64,000 nt of DNA from Gluconacetobacter diazotrophicus PA1 5 (GCF_000067045.1 NC_010125.1:2160001-2224000); one strand, 5' to 3'. Numbered from the stretch's first letter, positions 1-12,961 are shown. The notes: a model not told the origin generated them from the letters alone. A program made the numbers and translations.

Positions 1-1165
1 CCGACGGCACCGTGGGGTGGGCGAACGCGCCCGACGCCTTGCCCGGCGCGGGTGCGGCATCGATCCACGCATGGTCGAAGAACCGGCGCGCGACGGTGCC
101 CATGCGCGGGTCGAACGCCTCATAGGCCGCCAGCACCTGCCGCGTGGCCTGGTCCCATGGGATGATCCGGTCGTCGGCCGACGGCAGGGGGGCGTTGCGG
201 TCCCAATGTTCCAGCTTCTCCAGCCCCAGCCATTTCGCCTTCAGGGCGTAATAGCGGTGGGACAGACGCGGGTAGTCGGTCGTCACGGCCTGGACCAGCG
301 CGTCCACGACCTCGTCCTCGACCATGTTGCTGCGGTTGCGGTAGGAGCCCGGGCGCGGATAGTGACGCAGCGAATCGGAAATCGCCTTGTCCTTGGCCAG
401 CGTGTTGGTGATCAGCGAAAACAGCCGGATATTGTCGCCGAACACGGCGCCGATGGCGCGGGCCGCCCGTTCGCGCACCGCGCGGTCCGGGTCCGACAGC
501 CGGTTCAGCGCCTCGCCGACCGTAAGCCGGCTGTCGTCCAGCGGGATACGCAGGCCGGCCATCGTCTCGTCGAACAGGCGGCACCACGCCGCCGCCCCGG
601 TGACCGATTTCTCGTGCAGGACCTGCTCGATCTCGTCGGACAATTGATGCGGGCGGAAGACGCGCAGGTCGCGCAGGAACGGCGCCCAGACCGCCAGCGC
701 CGGGTCGGCCAGCCGCGCCGCCATCTCGTCGTCGCCGATGCGGTTCAGTTCCAACGTGAAGAACAGCAGATGGGTCGAGATATCCGTCAGCCGCTCGTTC
801 ACCGATTGCGAGAACCGGCCGATCGCGGCATCGGACGAATCGCCGGCGAACAGCAGTTGCGCATAGGACGCGGCACGGCCCAGCACCTCGTCGATCCGCT
901 GGTATTCGGCGATCGCCTCCGCCAGCGCGGCCGGCGAGGCCCCGGCCAGGCGCCCGCGCCAGACATCGGCGAACGCGGCCGCGTCCGCTTCCGCCTGGTT
1001 CAGGTCGGTCCGCAGCCTGTCCGATTCGGGGCTGTCATACAGGTCGCCCAGGTCCCAGCGCGGCAGGTCCCCGGCCGTGCCGGCCGTCGCCCCGCCCTCG
1101 GCCTCGCGCCCGCACCGGCCCCCGCACGGGCCGTCGATCCAGGCGGAAAGATTCTGTCCAGACAT
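1..1165 (-). CDS. pepF: Oligoendopeptidase F, M3 family (3' end outside window)
   Basis: An M3-family zinc oligopeptidase that cleaves short peptides in the cytoplasm. Translating the minus strand from the ATG at 1165 gives an uninterrupted 388-residue frame that leaves the window at base 1. The N-terminal region has the PepF-like WDLGDLYDSPESDRLRTDL opening, followed by the helical stretch including YAQLLFAGDSSDAA and FFTLELNRI. The conserved YPRPGSYRNRSNMVEDEVVD segment lies further on. The catalytic HEXXH would lie beyond the left edge and cannot be checked. The start is supported by GGAGG eight bases upstream. It follows gltB on the same strand after a terminator, so it is probably a separate unit. 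Confidence 0.85.
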   Translation of the reverse strand, partial: MSGQNLSAWIDGPCGGRCGREAEGGATAGTAGDLPRWDLGDLYDSPESDRLRTDLNQAEADAAAFADVWRGRLAGASPAALAEAIAEYQRIDEVLGRAASYAQLLFAGDSSDAAIGRFSQSVNERLTDISTHLLFFTLELNRIGDDEMAARLADPALAVWAPFLRDLRVFRPHQLSDEIEQVLHEKSVTGAAAWCRLFDETMAGLRIPLDDSRLTVGEALNRLSDPDRAVRERAARAIGAVFGDNIRLFSLITNTLAKDKAISDSLRHYPRPGSYRNRSNMVEDEVVDALVQAVTTDYPRLSHRYYALKAKWLGLEKLEHWDRNAPLPSADDRIIPWDQATRQVLAAYEAFDPRMGTVARRFFDHAWIDAAPAPGKASGAFAHPTVPS

Positions 1166-1277
1166 CGATGCGCCTCCACCCTGCTGTCCCGCGTTCGCGG
1201 TGACCGTATCCTGCCTAACATCTAATGCGGAATGCGCGCGGGCGCGACCCCGCCGACATCATCGGTAACAGGCGGCC

Positions 1278-1310
1278 AAGACAAACGGCCGGAAGGTCTC
1301 CCTCCCGGCC
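1278..1310 (-). terminator. Intrinsic terminator after gltB
   Basis: Read on the minus strand, 1310-1287 forms a GC-rich hairpin (six-base GGCCGG/CCGGCC arms plus an inner AGG/CCT pairing). It is followed by the T-rich stretch GTTTGTCTT. It lies about 30 bases past the gltB stop and before pepF, as expected for the end of the gltD-gltB transcript. Confidence 0.6.
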
Positions 1311-1338
1311 GCCGGTTATCCTGTCCTGCGCCTGAAAC

Positions 1339-5880
<4,542 letters not shown>

Positions 5881-5885
5881 ATCCG

Positions 5886-7340
5886 TCACTCCGCCGCCTG
5901 GGCGCACGCGGCCGCCCGGTTCTCCAGCCAGCGATGCATCTGCGTCGCGGCATCCCGTCCATCGCGGATCGCCCAGACAACCAGGCTGGCCCCGCGCACA
6001 ATATCACCCGCCGCGAAGACGCCCGGCAGACTGGTCATGAAGCTTTCATGATCGATCCGCAGCGTGCCCCAGCGCGACACCGCCAGGTCCGGCTGGCCCC
6101 ACAGGGTGGGCAGCGGCTCGGGATCGAAACCCAGCGCCTTGATCACCAGGCCGGCTTCCAGCACGAAGGAGCTGTCCTCGACCGGTTCGACCGACTGGCG
6201 GCCGCTGGCGTCGGGCAGGCCCAGCTTCATCCGCACGGCGCGCACGCCGGTGACGGTGCCGTCGCCCAGGAACGCCTCGGGCGCGGCCAGCCAGACGAAT
6301 TCGACGCCCTCTTCCTCGGCATTCTTCACTTCGCGGATCGAGCCGGGCATGTTGGCGCGGTCGCGGCGATAGAGGCATTTGACCGATTTCGCACCCTGGC
6401 GGATGGCGGTGCGCACGCAATCCATGGCCGTATCGCCGCCGCCGATCACCACCACCGACTTGCCCTTCGCGTTCAGCATCGCGCTTTCGGACGCCGCCAC
6501 ATCATCCCCCAGCGACAGGCGGTTCGACACCGTCAGATAGTCCAGCGCCTTGACGATGCCCGCCAGTCCCGCACCGGGACCGCCGATATCGCGCGACTTG
6601 TAGACACCGGTGGCGATCAGCACCGCGTCATGACGCGCGCCCAGCGTCGCGAACGACACCTGCCCCTCGCCGTCCGCGTCCGCGACGTTCTGGCCCAGAT
6701 GGAACCGCACCCCCGATTCCTCCAGATAGAGATGGCGCCGCGCGACGATGTCCTTTTCCAGCTTGAAGCCAGGAATGCCGTAGATCATCAGGCCGCCGAC
6801 GCGGTCGTAGCGGTCATAGACATGCACCTGGTGCCCCTGCTCGCGCAGTTGCATCGCCGCCGCCAGGCCGCCGGGGCCGGCGCCGATGATGCCGATCGAG
6901 GTCTGGCGTTCCACGGGCGGGCGGATCGGCTCGACCCAGCCGCTGGCGAAGGCGGTATCGGTGATGAAGCGTTCGACCGCGCCGATGGTGACGCTCTCGA
7001 ACCCCTTCTCGATCACGCAATTGCCTTCGCACAGCCGGTCCTGGGGGCAGATCCGGCCGCAGATCTCGGGGAAATTGTTCGTCGCCGACGACAGGGCATA
7101 GGCCTCTTCCAGCCGCCCCTCGGCCGTCATCTTCAGCCAGTCGGGAATATTGTTGCCCAGCGGGCAATGGATCGAGCAGAATGGGACACCGCATTGCGAG
7201 CACCGGCTGGCCTGCTGTTCGGCCTTGCCGACGGCGAATGCGCGATAGATCTCGTCGAAATCCGCGTTGCGTTCGGCAGCCGGGCGCTTGTCCGGCTGGC
7301 TCTGCGCCACGGAGACGAATTTCAGCATGCGCTCGGCCAT
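5886..7340 (-). CDS. gltD: Glutamate synthase (NADPH) small subunit
   Basis: Beta subunit of GOGAT (484 residues). It passes electrons from NADPH through FAD and two 4Fe-4S clusters to GltB. Cysteine motifs for the clusters are visible in CSQCGVPFCSIHCPLGNNI and CEGNCVIEKGF. The FAD site is GIIGAGPGGLAAA and the NADPH site is VVVIGGGDTAMDC. The frame stays open upstream to 7730, but MAERMLKFVSV at 7340 is preceded by a GGGGGAAG ribosome site and matches the family start. The leader contains two inverted repeats (7420-7452 and 7500-7520), suggesting control at the promoter or by attenuation. Gene order gltD-gltB is typical of alphaproteobacteria. Confidence 0.96.
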   Translation of the reverse strand: MAERMLKFVSVAQSQPDKRPAAERNADFDEIYRAFAVGKAEQQASRCSQCGVPFCSIHCPLGNNIPDWLKMTAEGRLEEAYALSSATNNFPEICGRICPQDRLCEGNCVIEKGFESVTIGAVERFITDTAFASGWVEPIRPPVERQTSIGIIGAGPGGLAAAMQLREQGHQVHVYDRYDRVGGLMIYGIPGFKLEKDIVARRHLYLEESGVRFHLGQNVADADGEGQVSFATLGARHDAVLIATGVYKSRDIGGPGAGLAGIVKALDYLTVSNRLSLGDDVAASESAMLNAKGKSVVVIGGGDTAMDCVRTAIRQGAKSVKCLYRRDRANMPGSIREVKNAEEEGVEFVWLAAPEAFLGDGTVTGVRAVRMKLGLPDASGRQSVEPVEDSSFVLEAGLVIKALGFDPEPLPTLWGQPDLAVSRWGTLRIDHESFMTSLPGVFAAGDIVRGASLVVWAIRDGRDAATQMHRWLENRAAACAQAAE

Positions 7341-7419
7341 CGGCTTCCCCCTGCGACATCGTGCGCTCCTGCCGAAGCGGGCGCACGTTTCCGGCGGAAG
7401 ACCTACGATAGACATCACC

Positions 7420-7452
7420 GTCAAAAAAGACAGCGTGACTGTCCTTTTTGAC
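7420..7452 (-). promoter_or_regulatory. Long stem-loop in the gltD leader, attenuator-like
   Basis: Two 14-base arms (7420-7433 and 7439-7452) match at 13 of 14 positions around a 5-base loop. On the minus strand the inner part reads GACAG, loop, CTGTC followed by TTTTTT, the shape of a weak intrinsic terminator, about 80 bases before the gltD start. It could be an attenuator or a dyad operator; the sequence alone does not decide. Confidence 0.5.
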
Positions 7453-7499
7453 AAAAAACGCGGCGATACCTCAAATCGGCCCGATGACCAGATCGCAAA

Positions 7500-7520
7500 A
7501 TTGGTCCGTATCGGACCAAT
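7500..7520. promoter_or_regulatory. Perfect 21-bp palindrome upstream of gltD, operator-like
   Basis: Arms ATTGGTCCG and CGGACCAAT flank a 3-base centre with no mismatch, about 160 bases before gltD and 30 bases past the end of the NDUFA9-like gene. Perfect symmetry in an AT-richer gap suggests a dimeric transcription factor site. It does not match the NtrC site (TGCAC-N-GTGCA type) that I know of. Confidence 0.5.
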
Positions 7521-7549
7521 CAGCCAGATAATGCGTTGACTTTGATCAT

Positions 7550-8473
7550 TTATGTAATTTTGTATCGGCTGAGGTAGGACGGCGCGATCATTTCCATCGG
7601 CACGGCATCGATCCCCAACAGGCGCAGGCCGGGGGTGCCTTCCGACGCCACATTGTCCACCGACAGCATCGTCAATTGGTCGCGGGTCAGCATCCGGCCC
7701 GGCAGATGCTCCAGCCACATCGCCTGCCACCAGGCCAGCGCGCCAGGCATGGGGAAGATCAGCCGGCTGCGGCCGAGCGTGGCCACGATCCAGCGCATGA
7801 CACCCTCCATCGTCCAGATCGCGGGGCCGCCGAATTCATAGATCTCGCCACTGTGCCCCTCGCCGGCCAGGATGCGGCGGATGCCCTCGGCCACGTCGGC
7901 GGCATAGACCGGCTGGATGCGCGTCGCCGCGCCATAGACCGGCATGACCGGGCTGTATCGCGCCAGTGCGGCGAACAGGTTGGTGAACCGGTCCTCCGGC
8001 CCGAACAGGATCGACGGACGCACGATCGTCGCCTCGGGCATGTTGCGCAGCACCGCCTCCTCGCCGGCCGCCTTGCTGCGGCCGTAGGCCGAGCGGCTGT
8101 CCGGCGACGCGCCGATGGCCGAGACGTGCAGCAGCCGCCCGACCCCCGCCGACGCCGCCAGCCGGGCCACGCGCGCCGCGCCATCGACATGCACGGCCTG
8201 GAACGTCGCCCGGCCGCGTTCGGCCAGGATGCCCACCAGGTTCACGACCACCTGCGCGCTCTCGACCACCGGCACCAGCGAGTCCTCGTCCAGGATCGAC
8301 GCCCCGAGCGGCACGATCTGCCCGACATCGCCCAGCGGACGCAGCGCCGCCGCCAGGTCGGCACGCCGCGCGGCCACCCGGACGACATATCCGTCCTCGG
8401 CCAGGCGCCGGACCACGTAGCGGCCGAGAAAACCCGAACCCCCGATGACCGCCGCCACTTTACGAGTCGCCAT
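7550..8473 (-). CDS. NDUFA9-like NAD(P)-binding protein (complex I-associated family)
   Basis: A 307-residue atypical short-chain dehydrogenase of the NmrA/NDUFA9 type. The Rossmann motif is GGSGFLGRYVVRRL near the N-terminus. A degenerate Ser/Tyr-Lys core appears as LLHVSAIGASPDSRSAYGRSKAAGE, then IVRPSILFGPEDRFTN and the Trp-rich segment PGALAWWQAMWLEHLPG. Relatives are an accessory subunit of mitochondrial complex I or bacterial epimerase-like proteins; an enzyme role is unproved. AAGGGGGA upstream of the ATG supports the start. It lies upstream of gltD on the same strand with about 210 bases between, so it is probably a separate unit. Confidence 0.8.
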   Translation of the reverse strand: MATRKVAAVIGGSGFLGRYVVRRLAEDGYVVRVAARRADLAAALRPLGDVGQIVPLGASILDEDSLVPVVESAQVVVNLVGILAERGRATFQAVHVDGAARVARLAASAGVGRLLHVSAIGASPDSRSAYGRSKAAGEEAVLRNMPEATIVRPSILFGPEDRFTNLFAALARYSPVMPVYGAATRIQPVYAADVAEGIRRILAGEGHSGEIYEFGGPAIWTMEGVMRWIVATLGRSRLIFPMPGALAWWQAMWLEHLPGRMLTRDQLTMLSVDNVASEGTPGLRLLGIDAVPMEMIAPSYLSRYKIT

Positions 8474-8659
8474 GTCCGTCCCCCTTTTGCGCCCGCCCCA
8501 CGCCGCATCCGCGTGCCAGGCCGTTGTTTAAAGCGACGATATCATACGGGCCGCCGCCCGCCACGCCGTCACCGCATCCCAGCCCTCCCCCCGGCCCGGC
8601 CTGTCGCCAGCCCCGGAGGCGACGACGCAACAAAAACGACGCAAATCGTCGAAGCCATG

Positions 8660-8688
8660 TTGACCGCCCCCCAGCGGCGGAGTAAACG
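8660..8688 (+). promoter_or_regulatory. Promoter of first tRNA-Leu
   Basis: TTGACC at 8660-8665 and TAAACG at 8683-8688 are 17 bases apart and recur at identical spacing before the second tRNA copy. The predicted leader holds a five-base-pair hairpin with a GAAA loop (8699-8712) just before the tRNA. Upstream, 8474-8659 shows no gene. Confidence 0.55.
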
Positions 8689-8722
8689 CCCTCCACCACC
8701 CCGGAAACGGGGGCCTCTCTGA

Positions 8723-8809
8723 GCCCAGATGGCGGAATTGGTAGACGCGCAGGTTTCAGGTACCTGTGGCCGCAAGGTCGTGGAAGTTCGAGTCTTCTTC
8801 TGGGCACCA
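8723..8809 (+). tRNA. tRNA-Leu (CAG), copy 1
   Basis: An 87-base class II tRNA. The acceptor stem GCCCAGA pairs with TCTGGGC and the terminal ACCA is encoded. The D-arm has GGTAGACGC and the anticodon stem CAGGT/ACCTG holds a loop with CAG. A long variable arm and a T-arm with GTTCGAGTC follow. It decodes CUG, a very common codon in this GC-rich genome. The sequence is identical to the copy at 8989. Confidence 0.97.
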
Positions 8810-8836
8810 TCTTTCTGAAAATGATGATCGGCCGAC

Positions 8837-8868
8837 AGGCGCCCCGCTTCAGCGGTGCGCCTTTTTTC
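8837..8868 (+). terminator. Terminator after first tRNA-Leu
   Basis: GGCGC/GCGCC and CCGCT/AGCGG arms form a hairpin with a short loop, followed directly by TTTTTT. It lies 28 bases past the CCA end, so the first tRNA can be transcribed on its own. Confidence 0.75.
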
Positions 8869-8927
8869 CGTTCGGCCCGTGACTTAGCGGAATTTTATTG
8901 CGTATGCGGAATATTGCGCGGCGCCCG

Positions 8928-8956
8928 TTGACCGCCCCCGCGTTCCAGCGTAAACG
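8928..8956 (+). promoter_or_regulatory. Promoter of second tRNA-Leu
   Basis: TTGACC at 8928-8933 and TAAACG at 8951-8956 with 17 bases between copy the arrangement before the first tRNA. The same GAAA-loop leader hairpin follows at 8967-8980. Confidence 0.55.
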
Positions 8957-8988
8957 CCCTTCACCACCCCGGAAACGGGGGCCTCTGA

Positions 8989-9075
8989 GCCCAGATGGCG
9001 GAATTGGTAGACGCGCAGGTTTCAGGTACCTGTGGCCGCAAGGTCGTGGAAGTTCGAGTCTTCTTCTGGGCACCA
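8989..9075 (+). tRNA. tRNA-Leu (CAG), copy 2
   Basis: Base-for-base identical to the tRNA at 8723-8809, including encoded CCA and anticodon CAG. It lies 266 bases downstream and has its own promoter and leader hairpin, so it is a tandem duplication of a whole transcription unit. A GC-only hairpin at 9109-9130 follows. Confidence 0.97.
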
Positions 9076-9108
9076 TCCAACATACAGCAGCGTGTATCTC
9101 GCGGCCCT

Positions 9109-9130
9109 GGCCTGCCCGGCCGGGCAGGCC
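9109..9130 (+). terminator. Perfect GC-rich palindrome after second tRNA-Leu
   Basis: Eleven-base arms (GGCCTGCCCGG and its complement) with no spacer form a strong hairpin 33 bases past the tRNA. There is no T-run, so a terminator role is only suggested. The rest of 9131-9302 shows no gene. Confidence 0.4.
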
Positions 9131-9302
9131 GCGTGGGCGTCCCCCCTCGCGTATTGCCGGCACCGCTATTATATGTCCGACACTGTATTCGCCCCGGGGC
9201 CGCGCGTGACGCGGTCGTCATGGGGCCATGTGTTTCTGGATCGAAAGTCATGGGCTGCTCCACCATCCTGCATCGCAACGCCGGCATCGGGGAAACCCAG
9301 GC

Positions 9303-9935
9303 ATGACCGCACCCGCGACTCCCTCCATCCTGCTGCATCGCGGCGACCTGGCGGACGACGTGGTCTTCCACGGTTCGATCGCGGTGGACACCGAGGCGAT
9401 GGGCCTGAACCCGCATCGCGACCGGCTGTGCCTGGTGCAGATCTCGGCCGGGGACGGCAGCGCGCACTTGGTGCAGATCCTGCCCGGCACGCCCAGCCCC
9501 AACCTGGCGCGGCTGATGGCCGACCCGTCGATCACCAAGCTGATGCATTTCGCGCGATTCGACGTCGCGATCCTGCAGCATTCGCTGGGGGTGACGGTCG
9601 CCCCCGTCATCTGCACCAAGATCGCGTCCAAGCTGGTCCGGACCTTCACCGAGCGTCACGGGCTGGCGCAGCTCTGCCGGGAACTGCTGGGCGTCGATCT
9701 GAGCAAGCAGCAGCAGACCTCGGACTGGGGCGCGCCCGAACTGACGCCCGAACAGAAGGCCTATGCGGCGTCGGACGTGCTGCACCTGCATGCCCTATGG
9801 ACGAAGCTGGAGGTACTGCTGCATCGCGAGGGACGACGCGACCTGGCGCAGGCCTGCTACGATTTCCTGCCCACGCGGGCCCGGCTGGACCTTCTGGGAT
9901 ACGAAGATCCGGATATCTTCGCCCACCGGGCATGA
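9303..9935 (+). CDS. rnd: Ribonuclease D-like 3'-5' exonuclease (short form)
   Basis: A 210-residue DEDDy exonuclease corresponding to the catalytic half of RNase D. It lacks the C-terminal HRDC domains of the full-length enzyme. VAVDTEAMGLNPHRDRLCLVQIS carries the first acidic pair (Exo I). FARFDVAIL carries the Exo II aspartate. YAASDVLHLHALW carries the Tyr and Asp of Exo III. Short forms are common in alphaproteobacteria and are thought to trim structured RNA 3' ends. The start at 9303 fits the family; the frame continues upstream to 9228 without similarity. It is a single gene ahead of kdsD. Confidence 0.85.
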   Translation: MTAPATPSILLHRGDLADDVVFHGSIAVDTEAMGLNPHRDRLCLVQISAGDGSAHLVQILPGTPSPNLARLMADPSITKLMHFARFDVAILQHSLGVTVAPVICTKIASKLVRTFTERHGLAQLCRELLGVDLSKQQQTSDWGAPELTPEQKAYAASDVLHLHALWTKLEVLLHREGRRDLAQACYDFLPTRARLDLLGYEDPDIFAHRA

Positions 9936-10005
9936 CGCGGCACGCCGCCCCTCCGCGCCGGGTCCGGTTTGACCGCGACCCCCATCATGGCGATACACGG
10001 GCGGC

Positions 10006-11067
10006 ATGACCCAACCCGCCTTCCATGACGATGCCGGCGCACCCGCGGACGAGGCCCGGATCCAGTCCGACATCACCGCCGCGTGCCGCGTTCTGGCGCG
10101 CGAGAGCGACGGACTGGCCCGGCTGGCGGCCGCCCTGCGCGCCCCGGCGGTATCCGACGAGCCGGAAGGCATCACGCCGCTGGGCACGGCCTTCGCACGG
10201 GCGGTCGATGCGTTTTCGACGCTGGCGGGCCGGGTCATCGTGACGGGTATCGGCAAGTCCGGCCATGTCGGGCGCAAGATCCAGTCCACCCTGGCATCGA
10301 CCGGAACGCCCTCGGTCTTCGTGCATCCGTCCGAAGCGTCGCACGGCGACCTGGGCATGATCCAGCGGGGCGATGCGGTGCTGGCCCTGTCCAATTCCGG
10401 CGAAACGGCGGAACTGGCCGACATCGTGGCGCACGCCCGCCGCTATGGCCTGCTGCTGGCCGCCATTACCGCCACACCCGATTCGACCCTGGCCCGGGCC
10501 GCCGACATCGCCCTGATCGTGCCGAAGGCGCCGGAGGCCTGCCCGATGGGCCTGGCCCCCACCACGTCGACGACCATGCAGATGGCGCTGGGCGACGCGC
10601 TGGCCGTTGTGCTGCTGGAGCGGCGAAATTTCTCCGCCACCGATTTCGGCGTCTTCCATCCCGGCGGCCGGCTGGGCACGCGGCTGCGCCGCGTCAGCGA
10701 CCTGATGCATCGGGGCGCCGCCATGCCGCTGGGCACACCGGACATCGCGATGCGCCAGGTCATCATGGAAATGACGCGCAAGGCCTTCGGCTGCATCGGT
10801 GTCGTCGCCCCGGACGGGCGGCTGCGCGGGCTGATCACCGACGGCGACCTGCGCCGGGCGCTGGACCGCGACCTGGACAGCACGCTGGCCGCCGACATCA
10901 TGAACCCCACCCCGCTGACCACCGGCCCCGACGTGCTGGCGGCCGAGGCCCTGCGCCTGATGAACGCGCGGGCGCGGCCGATCACCAGCCTGTTCGTGGT
11001 GGACGCGGCCGGGCTCCCGGTCGGCATCCTGCATATCCACGACCTTCTGCGGGCGGGCGTCGCATGA
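10006..11067 (+). CDS. kdsD: D-arabinose 5-phosphate isomerase (KpsF/GutQ family)
   Basis: Interconverts ribulose 5-phosphate and arabinose 5-phosphate, the first step to Kdo for the LPS core. The 353 residues comprise an N-terminal SIS domain (VIVTGIGKSGHVGRKIQSTL; FVHPSEASHGDLGMI; LSNSGETAEL) and two C-terminal CBS domains (including LRGLITDGDLRRAL). Family length is normal. Its stop overlaps the lptC start (ATGA at 11064), so kdsD-lptC-lptA-lptB is one translationally coupled operon joining Kdo supply to LPS export. Confidence 0.95.
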   Translation: MTQPAFHDDAGAPADEARIQSDITAACRVLARESDGLARLAAALRAPAVSDEPEGITPLGTAFARAVDAFSTLAGRVIVTGIGKSGHVGRKIQSTLASTGTPSVFVHPSEASHGDLGMIQRGDAVLALSNSGETAELADIVAHARRYGLLLAAITATPDSTLARAADIALIVPKAPEACPMGLAPTTSTTMQMALGDALAVVLLERRNFSATDFGVFHPGGRLGTRLRRVSDLMHRGAAMPLGTPDIAMRQVIMEMTRKAFGCIGVVAPDGRLRGLITDGDLRRALDRDLDSTLAADIMNPTPLTTGPDVLAAEALRLMNARARPITSLFVVDAAGLPVGILHIHDLLRAGVA

Positions 11068-11873
11068 GCGCGTCTCCTCCCCCGCCCTCCAGGGACCCCA
11101 CGGCACCGCGTCGCGAGGATTTCGCCCGTTCGGCGGACGACGTCGCCCGCCAGCGCACCGTCCTGCACCATCGGACGACCCGCGCCCGGCACCTTCCCAA
11201 TCCCGACGACATCGCGCGCCGGCGGATGCTGGTCCGCTGGGCCAAATGGGTGCTGCCGGCGGCGGCGCTGGCCCTGCTGGGGTCGATCGCCGCCTGGCCG
11301 GCCATCGACCGGCTGGTGAACGCCCAGCGCAACGCGCTGCACGAGATGGAAAACCTGCGCATCGAAAGCGGCAACATGCTGGGCGCGACCTATCGCGGAC
11401 TGGACGACCACAACCGCCCGTACATGATCACCGCCGACCAGGCCCAGCAGGTGACGCCGGACCGCATCAACCTGACCGGCCCCGTGGCCGACACCTTCAC
11501 CCAGGGCAATGACTGGCTGACCATCCGTTCGGACCAGGGCGTGTACATGCAGCACGAGCAATTGCTGGACCTGACGCGCAACGTGGTGCTCTACCGGGCC
11601 GACGGCGTGATCATGACCGGGGTCACGGCCGACATGGACCTGAAGCAGGGAATCGTCGCCTCCGACCAGTGGGTGCATGCCGAAGGCCCGTTCGGCGTAC
11701 TGGACGCCCAGGGCTTCATCCTGTCGCAGCACGAGGGCATCGGCCTGTTCCGCGGCCCCGGGCGGCTGATCCTGAATGACGACAGCCACGCCCATCCGCC
11801 CGCCGCCACGCCATCTTCCGCGGCGCCGCCCGCATCGTCCATCCCACCCGCCCGTACGGAGCCCACCCGATGA
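11064..11873 (+). CDS. lptC: LPS export inner-membrane protein LptC
   Basis: A bitopic inner-membrane protein that receives LPS from LptBFG and hands it to LptA. After a charged N-terminal cytoplasmic stretch of about 60 residues comes a single transmembrane helix (WVLPAAALALLGSIAAWPAI). A periplasmic OstA-like beta-jellyroll follows (ADQAQQVTPDRINLTGPVAD; ADGVIMTGVTADMDLKQG). The tail is Ala/Pro-rich. At 269 residues it is longer than E. coli LptC, as in other alphaproteobacteria. Start and stop overlap kdsD and lptA respectively by ATGA. Similarity is weak across species, so position supports the call as much as sequence. Confidence 0.85.
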   Translation: MSASPPPPSRDPTAPRREDFARSADDVARQRTVLHHRTTRARHLPNPDDIARRRMLVRWAKWVLPAAALALLGSIAAWPAIDRLVNAQRNALHEMENLRIESGNMLGATYRGLDDHNRPYMITADQAQQVTPDRINLTGPVADTFTQGNDWLTIRSDQGVYMQHEQLLDLTRNVVLYRADGVIMTGVTADMDLKQGIVASDQWVHAEGPFGVLDAQGFILSQHEGIGLFRGPGRLILNDDSHAHPPAATPSSAAPPASSIPPARTEPTR

Positions 11874-12961
11874 CCGCCTTCCCCAAGGTCGCTACCGCGT
11901 TGCTGCTTGGCGGCGTCGCGGCCTGCGTGGCGCCCATGGGCGCACGCGGCCAGGCGCTGGACCTGTCCCATGGCGGCCAGATCACGGTGACGGCGGCCGG
12001 CGGTTTCGACTGGGACCAGAAATCCCAGACCGTCACGGCCTATGACCAGGCACAGGCAGTGCGGGGCAACGTGACCGTGACCGGCGACCGGCTGATCGCC
12101 TTCTACCGCAAGAAGGCGGCAGCGCCGGGAGCAGCCCAGGGCGGCGCCCCGAACAACGGCGCCGCCGCACCGGCATCCCCGCCACCGGCCGCCCAGGCCC
12201 CGGCGCCCCAGGCACCAGCCACCCAGTCGACGAGCAACGGCACCGATTCCGGGTCCAACGAGGTCTATCGCCTGAACGCCATCGGGCATGTCCATATCTT
12301 CACCGACACGGACCAGGCCTGGGGCGACAAGGCGATCTATGATATCGACCAGTCGGTCATGATCATGACCGGCAAGGCGATGAAGATGGTCACGCCCCAG
12401 GACGTGCTGACCGCCCGGGATTCGATGGAATATTATTCGCAGACCCGGATCTCGATCGGGCGCGGAAACGCGACCGTCACGACCAATGACGGGCGGCAGA
12501 TCCGCGCCGACGTGCTGGTCGGATACAGCGCCCCGGCCCAGCCGGCCACCCAGTCCCCGGCTCAGCCTCCGCCCAGCCCGCCCCCCGGAACGCAGCCTGG
12601 GGCCGCGCCCGGAACCGGCAAGGACCCATTGACCAGTTCGGGGAAGCTGGAAAAAGTAAACGCCTTCGGCCACGTCTTCGTCCGCACGCAGACCGAGACC
12701 GTGACCGGGGACCGGGGCGTGTATGTACCTGACACCGGGATTGCGCGGATCGTCGGCAACGTCCACATCACGCGGGGCCAGAACCAGATCAACGGAGCCG
12801 CGGCGATCGTGAACATGCACACCGGAATCGCGACGATGACCGAACGCGCGGGCAGCCGGGTCAGCGGCCTGATCGTCCCCAACGAGGCCAACAGCAGCCC
12901 CGGCGGGGCCAGGCCCACCCAGGCCGGGACGAAACCCGGCCCCGCAGGGAAGACACCATGA
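11870..12961 (+). CDS. lptA: LPS transport periplasmic protein LptA, with two low-complexity inserts
   Basis: Periplasmic bridge protein that carries LPS between the two membranes. A signal peptide (about residues 1-28, ending MGARGQA) precedes OstA-type repeats: ITVTAAGGFDWDQKSQTVTA, ATVTTNDGRQIRADVLVGY, and VTGDRGVYVPDTGIARIVGN. Two Ala/Pro/Gln-rich stretches (about residues 82-130 and 221-258) interrupt the repeats. They raise the length to 363, well above the usual 180-250. They probably loop out of the jellyroll. It overlaps lptC and lptB by 4 bases each. Confidence 0.88.
   Translation: MTAFPKVATALLLGGVAACVAPMGARGQALDLSHGGQITVTAAGGFDWDQKSQTVTAYDQAQAVRGNVTVTGDRLIAFYRKKAAAPGAAQGGAPNNGAAAPASPPPAAQAPAPQAPATQSTSNGTDSGSNEVYRLNAIGHVHIFTDTDQAWGDKAIYDIDQSVMIMTGKAMKMVTPQDVLTARDSMEYYSQTRISIGRGNATVTTNDGRQIRADVLVGYSAPAQPATQSPAQPPPSPPPGTQPGAAPGTGKDPLTSSGKLEKVNAFGHVFVRTQTETVTGDRGVYVPDTGIARIVGNVHITRGQNQINGAAAIVNMHTGIATMTERAGSRVSGLIVPNEANSSPGGARPTQAGTKPGPAGKTP

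Noticed and set aside
8723-9130. Integrative element bounded by the duplicated tRNA-Leu genes
   Set aside because: Only about 180 bases separate the copies and no integrase or cargo gene is nearby. Simple tandem duplication explains it.
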